From contig JBGTIS010000368.1 of the NCBI GenBank assembly GCA_041745535.1, forward strand, positions 1-38,497: 38,497 nucleotides of DNA. The letters run 5' to 3'. The position numbers and the translations under genes were made by a program. Every line of letters begins with the position of its first letter. Position 1 is the first letter of the stretch. The notes beneath the pieces are model-generated. The model worked only from the letters and a program-made list of their open reading frames with translations. It was not told the origin of the DNA and made no database searches. This stretch comes from JBGTIS01 sp041745535 (GTDB taxonomy: Bacteria; Bacteroidota; Bacteroidia; Cytophagales; Cyclobacteriaceae). This document shows positions 34,855-38,497 of this stretch, in pieces.

Positions 34855-36203
34855 CAGAGTTGTAACACAAAAGTAGTTCCTTTTCCTACCTCCGACTGGG
34901 CCGATAAACTTCCCTGATGCATTTGCATAATTCGCTGCGATAAGCTTAAACCTATACCCGATCCATCTTTCTTAGTGGTATAAAAAGGAATAAATATTCT
35001 TTCCATCGCTTCCGGTTCGATCCCATATCCATTGTCCTTTACTTCTATAATAACCCGATGATCGGCATTCAGATACACAGATACATTGATAGCAGGTTCT
35101 TCTACTTCCTGTACTGCTTCCACGGCATTCTTAAGTAAATTAATCAGCACCATTTCAATTAATTTTACATCGATGCGCACGATAAGTGATGCAGGATGAA
35201 TGCGTAAGTCGAATTTGATTTTACCGCTATGGTAACCCGCTTTTACCAGTTGCATTACCTTATCAATTACTTCTTTAATTTTTATACGCTCAAAATCTGG
35301 TTTTGGAATGCTGGTAAAGTTCCGGTAAGCTTCTACAAAGTTCACCAGTCCCCGGCTCCGGCTTTCAATGGTACGCAGGCTCATGGTAATGTCATCGTAC
35401 GATTCCTGTTCGAACGACAATTTTCCGTTTTCACAACACACATCTTCCTTAATAATATCAATAGCCGTACCCGCCAGGGAGGCAATGGGCGTGATGGAAT
35501 TCATAATTTCGTGTCGTAACACTTTGGTCAGGTTTTGCCAGGCCTCAATTTCCTGCTGTTGCAATTCCGACTGAATGTTTTGTATGGATACCAGTTTATA
35601 CAACGATCCGCGCAGGCGGAGTTCTGTCACATTAATGGAAAGATGAAACTCAGTACTTTGCTTATATAAAGTTTTAGAACCAGCCGACAGGCTACAGATG
35701 GCATCATGCAGCTCTTTTTCTTCGTGAGCAAGATCATGAATGTTAAGCAGCTGGTTGGATTTTAAAAATCTTTTCGCTGCATTGTTCAATAGTTCTATTT
35801 TACCGGTTTCATCATACGACAGTAAGCCTACGTTTACATGCTGCACTACTGTTTTAAGATACTGCCAGTTTTCTTCCTTCTCCGCTCTTGCTTTCCGGAA
35901 AGCTTCCAGTACTTCATTAAACATGAAATTCAGGTTTTTAAAGCTTTCTCCAAGCTGATTATCTTTATTAAAACCTGCCGTAAAATCGGAATATTTAATG
36001 GCTTCCAGAAAACGGGTTAATTTGTGGTTGGTATCCAGTACATAATAATAAAGCTCATAAATCTGATACACAACCAGTAATGACACAATAATTCCACTTA
36101 CATATTTGTGGGTATAAATAAGAAAATAAAGGCACAGCATCATGCTGCCGGCCAAAAGCAAAATCCGAATCAGGACCGCCCATTCAAAACGTTTATAAAT
36201 CAT
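34854..36203 (-). CDS. Sensor histidine kinase, NtrY/AtoS-like
   Basis: A 449-residue membrane kinase with two membrane helices (about 8-30 and 35-55), a HAMP-like/linker part, a PAS domain (about 115-210) and a HisKA motif RHEIMNSITP with phospho-acceptor H231. The HATPase domain has the N box LLKNAVEA, G1 DNGYGI and G2 GSGIGLS. This HE-x-MN variant is typical of kinases paired with sigma-54 activators. It is encoded directly after the response regulator and overlaps it by eleven bases, so it is probably its cognate sensor. The signal is unknown. The tiny periplasmic loop suggests sensing in the membrane or cytosol. Confidence 0.92.
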   Translation of the reverse strand: MIYKRFEWAVLIRILLLAGSMMLCLYFLIYTHKYVSGIIVSLLVVYQIYELYYYVLDTNHKLTRFLEAIKYSDFTAGFNKDNQLGESFKNLNFMFNEVLEAFRKARAEKEENWQYLKTVVQHVNVGLLSYDETGKIELLNNAAKRFLKSNQLLNIHDLAHEEKELHDAICSLSAGSKTLYKQSTEFHLSINVTELRLRGSLYKLVSIQNIQSELQQQEIEAWQNLTKVLRHEIMNSITPIASLAGTAIDIIKEDVCCENGKLSFEQESYDDITMSLRTIESRSRGLVNFVEAYRNFTSIPKPDFERIKIKEVIDKVMQLVKAGYHSGKIKFDLRIHPASLIVRIDVKLIEMVLINLLKNAVEAVQEVEEPAINVSVYLNADHRVIIEVKDNGYGIEPEAMERIFIPFYTTKKDGSGIGLSLSQRIMQMHQGSLSAQSEVGKGTTFVLQL

Positions 36204-37578
36204 GTTTTTCTAATCTCCGATATAGTGATGCCCGGGTAAGGCCAAGGTCGCTGGCTGCTTTTGAGATGTTGCCCCCATGTTTTTTCAGTACCTTTCTAAT
36301 CAATAATTTTTCTACCTCTTCCAAATCATATTTCTCCATCAGCAATTCTTCCTGATTATTGTTCTTTTTATTGTTATCAGCGTTAAAGAAAAAATCTTCA
36401 GGCTGTAGGGTAGGTTTATTACTGAGAATAACAGCCCGCTCTACCGCATGCTGAAGTTCACGCACATTGCCAGGCCAGTTGTATTTCTGCATCCGCTTTA
36501 CAGCGCTTTGGCTTAACGAATGGATAGATTTATTGTATTTTTTAGCATATACACCCATAAAATAAGTGGCCAGTGCTTCAATATCTTCTACCCGCTCGCA
36601 CAGCGAAGGTAACCTAATTTCGATGGTATTAATGCGGTATAATAAGTCCTGCCGAAATTCGTTGTTCTGCACCATATCGTACAAAGGCATGTTAGTGGCA
36701 AATACCATCCGTACATCTATGTCTATTACTTTATTAGAGCCTACCGGGGTTACTTTGCGGCCCTGTAATACCGAGAGTAATTTGGCCTGTAGTGGCATGG
36801 AAAGGTTTCCTATTTCGTCCAGAAACAGCGTTCCGCCGGAAGCTGCCTGAAACCGGCCTACCCGATCCTGTTTGGCATCGGTAAAAGATCCTTTGGTATG
36901 ACCAAATAATTCACTTTCGAACAGGGTTTCACTTACTGCCCCCATATCCACACTAATGAAAACCTCTTTGGCCCGGGCTGAACGTCTGTGAATGGCCCTG
37001 GCTACCACCTCTTTTCCGGTTCCATTTTCTCCCAGAATCAGGACATTGGCATCAGTACCGGCTACCTGTTCAATGGTATCAAATACTTTCATCATGGCGG
37101 GGCTGGTACCAATTATGTCCTGGAATTTGTCGTTCAGGTCGGCACTCAGCATTTCCTGCTGCGAACGCAACTGGTGCACCTCGCGACGGGAAGCGTTTAA
37201 CTTCATAGCAGCCAGTACGGTAGCCAAAAGCTTTTCGTTGTTCCAGGGTTTTAACACAAAGTCAGTAGCGCCTTCTTTAATTCCCTTTACCGCCATATCC
37301 ACTCCGCCATAAGCGGTAATTAATATGATTACAGCGGAAGGATCCCTTTCCAAAATTTGATCTAACCAGAAAAAACCTTCTTTACCGCTACTTACATCTT
37401 TGGTAAAGTTCATGTCGAGCAAAATTACATCGTACTGCTCATTGCTAATCAAACTGGGAATAGCGCCTGGGTTCTTTTCAATGTCTACCTGTAGGAAGTG
37501 CCTTTTCAAAAAGATTCTTGCGGCCTGCAATACATCTTCATTGTCATCAACTATCAGTATTTTTCCGGTTTTATTCAC
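36193..37578 (-). CDS. NtrC-family sigma-54-dependent response regulator
   Basis: A 461-residue protein beginning with GTG. Receiver domain: acidic pocket D11/D12 and phospho-acceptor D55 in DVILLDMNF. AAA+ domain: Walker A GENGTGKE (183-190), the sigma-54-contact loop GSFTDA (230-235; the classical form is GAFTGA) and Walker B GGTLFLDEIG (248-257). The C-terminus has a Fis-type helix-turn-helix (ISKAASDLGLTRASLYRRL). It activates sigma-54 RNA polymerase from upstream palindromes. It precedes the kinase on the same strand and diverges from the adaptor gene. The palindromes near 37806-37834 and 33243-33260 are candidate binding sites. Confidence 0.95.
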   Translation of the reverse strand: MNKTGKILIVDDNEDVLQAARIFLKRHFLQVDIEKNPGAIPSLISNEQYDVILLDMNFTKDVSSGKEGFFWLDQILERDPSAVIILITAYGGVDMAVKGIKEGATDFVLKPWNNEKLLATVLAAMKLNASRREVHQLRSQQEMLSADLNDKFQDIIGTSPAMMKVFDTIEQVAGTDANVLILGENGTGKEVVARAIHRRSARAKEVFISVDMGAVSETLFESELFGHTKGSFTDAKQDRVGRFQAASGGTLFLDEIGNLSMPLQAKLLSVLQGRKVTPVGSNKVIDIDVRMVFATNMPLYDMVQNNEFRQDLLYRINTIEIRLPSLCERVEDIEALATYFMGVYAKKYNKSIHSLSQSAVKRMQKYNWPGNVRELQHAVERAVILSNKPTLQPEDFFFNADNNKKNNNQEELLMEKYDLEEVEKLLIRKVLKKHGGNISKAASDLGLTRASLYRRLEKHDL

Positions 37579-37805
37579 TTTTTTAGAAATTTAATGTTAC
37601 TAATATGCCAGTTTATGCAGGTAAGTTTTCAAACACTATACCGCATCTTTAAATTTTTTTATCACCTTCAAGGTATTCGATTCCGGACACTATTAAAAAA
37701 TGAGTTATTAGCCAATAGAAAGGGTTTTCATTTACAAAAGAATAGTCAAATATTTAAATGCATAAGCTGATACCAATAATTAAGCGATTAATGTTACGTG
37801 CGCAA

Positions 37806-37834
37806 TCGTACAAACAATGTACGAAAACGAACAC
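37806..37834. promoter_or_regulatory. Putative activator-binding palindromes (right copy)
   Basis: TCGTACA-AACAA-TGTACGA is a perfect 7-bp inverted repeat (37806-37824). Overlapping it, TGTACGAAAACGAACAC (37818-37834) matches the reverse complement of the left copy with one internal mismatch. The sites lie about 85-100 bases upstream of the inferred adaptor transcript start. Confidence 0.6.
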
Positions 37835-37885
37835 CTAATAGCAATCACATACAGCTAAAATTGCCTGAAATGTACATTTTTGGAT

Positions 37886-37901
37886 TTGGCACAGTGTTCG
37901 T
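37886..37901 (+). promoter_or_regulatory. Sigma-54-like promoter of the adaptor gene
   Basis: TTGGCAC-N5-TCGT. The -24 part is a perfect match to TTGGCAC. The -12 part keeps only the key G at the right distance (TCGT against TTGC). Transcription would start near 37913, giving a 70-base leader before the ATG at 37983. Confidence 0.4.
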
Positions 37902-37982
37902 AAATTGATGCATAAATTAACACTCAAATTTTAACAACCTCAATTTTAACTTAAAAGATAATTAACTGTTATCGCTGATACT

Positions 37983-38497
37983 ATGGGAATGGATCGTAAA
38001 CTAGAAAAGAAAACATGGACTACAAAGCGGATCTTAATGATTGGTGGTGGGTTGGGCTTTGTAATGTTGATCTTGTATGGTTTTCTTTTCGCGGACAATC
38101 GCTCGAAGCTGAACGTTGATGCTGAAAAAATAACAGTTTCAACTGTAAATCGGGGTACGTTTCAGGATTATATTCCTGAAACTGGTACTGTAATGCCCAG
38201 TGTTACCTATTATATGGATGCCATTGAGGGCGGCATGGTAAAAGAAATCACGCTAGAGTCAGGTGCTTTGGTAGAAAAAGGTGATACTGTTTTAACCTTG
38301 GGTAACTCAAACCTGCAACTGGAGGTTATGAGCCGGGAATCACAGTTATATGAACAATTAAATATTTTGCGCACCCATCGGCTGCAACTCGACCAGAATA
38401 ACCTGAGCCAGAAAGCTGCATTAGCAGAAATAGATTATCAAATTCAACTACTTAAACCTCAATATGAACGGTATAAAGAACTGGTGCGGAAAAAATT
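37983..38497 (+). CDS. HlyD/MacA-type periplasmic adaptor (partial, runs off the window)
   Basis: From the ATG at 37983 the frame stays open to the right edge (171 codons). A basic N-terminus is followed by one membrane helix (ILMIGGGLGFVMLILYGFLF), then the barrel-sandwich half-motif: YIPETGTVMPSVTYYMDAIEGGMVKEITLESGALVEKGDTVLTLGN. A coiled-coil segment begins near residue 115. This is a membrane-fusion protein that links an inner-membrane ABC transporter to TolC. The C-terminal half is outside, and the missing MacB-like permease is likely to follow. Confidence 0.9.
   Translation, partial: MGMDRKLEKKTWTTKRILMIGGGLGFVMLILYGFLFADNRSKLNVDAEKITVSTVNRGTFQDYIPETGTVMPSVTYYMDAIEGGMVKEITLESGALVEKGDTVLTLGNSNLQLEVMSRESQLYEQLNILRTHRLQLDQNNLSQKAALAEIDYQIQLLKPQYERYKELVRKK

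Larger units (their letters stand above)
37579..37982. other. Divergent regulatory region of the regulator and adaptor genes
   Basis: A 404-base region without a gene. It contains the right-hand activator palindromes (37806-37834), a TGTACA palindrome at about 37869-37878 and a sigma-54-like element (37886-37901) towards the adaptor. I found no clear promoter box of either type for the regulator gene. Confidence 0.6.

Noticed and set aside
1..38497. CRISPR arrays, insertion sequences, rRNA genes or riboswitches
   Set aside because: I found no regularly spaced repeats, transposase genes with terminal repeats, rRNA sequence or recognisable riboswitch cores on either strand.

Overview
The window looks like chromosomal DNA of a Bacteroidota bacterium, most likely a gliding-type Cytophagales relative. 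The evidence is remnants of the gliding ABC transporter genes gldF/gldG, a Bacteroidota-style tyrosine recombinase with an N-terminal arm domain, many small lipoproteins with a Cys followed by acidic residues, menaquinone genes, and weak Shine-Dalgarno sites with a few TAnnTTTG-type -7 boxes. I cannot name the genus. There are no rRNA or tRNA genes, no CRISPR array and no insertion sequence.

Layout. 1-4111: the tail of an unidentified gene, a two-domain FKBP lipoprotein and mutS. 4292-6947: a co-oriented run of TrmH/SpoU rRNA/tRNA methyltransferase, Nudix hydrolase and MATE transporter. 6965-10438: a surface-glycan patch (sulfotransferase, GT4 glycosyltransferase, then two 5'-truncated genes joined head to head near 9400). 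10494-14426: a lipoprotein, an outer-membrane protein, dihydrolipoyl dehydrogenase with a clear terminator, and a YjjG-like HAD phosphatase. 14622-17352: a solitary integrase and a conserved protein of unknown function. 17353-18454: a non-coding stretch and a chimeric pseudogene starting with a Gfo/Idh/MocA oxidoreductase. 18455-19930: an ECF sigma factor, a putative anti-sigma membrane protein and a Spy/CpxP-like periplasmic protein. 20013-25003: SDR, AlkD-like protein, aminotransferase and sulfotransferase pair, short HPF and a DHFR-like protein. 25132-27662: a decayed gldF-gldG plus a DUF4340 gene. 27782-31035: lipoprotein, histidine phosphatase, and a menaquinone pair (hotdog thioesterase and isochorismate synthase). 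31081-38497: an ABC efflux and two-component locus.

The most coherent system is at the right end. A MacB-type ABC ATPase and a TolC-type channel (31081-33103, minus strand) lie apart from a HlyD/MacA-type adaptor that starts at 37983 (plus strand). Between them are an MBL-fold hydrolase, a small lipoprotein, an NtrY-like histidine kinase and an NtrC-like sigma-54 activator. Both outward efflux transcripts are preceded by a near-identical palindrome (core TGTACGAAAACG) about 90-110 bp upstream of a sigma-54-like -24/-12 element. This suggests the kinase/activator pair switches on both halves of the split efflux pump. The permease is probably beyond the right edge.

A second theme is decay. Three places (near 9400, 18205 and 27262) show two gene fragments joined with the intervening sequence missing, and the gldG fragment also has a one-base frameshift in a G run. 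These are either real recent deletions or assembly artefacts.
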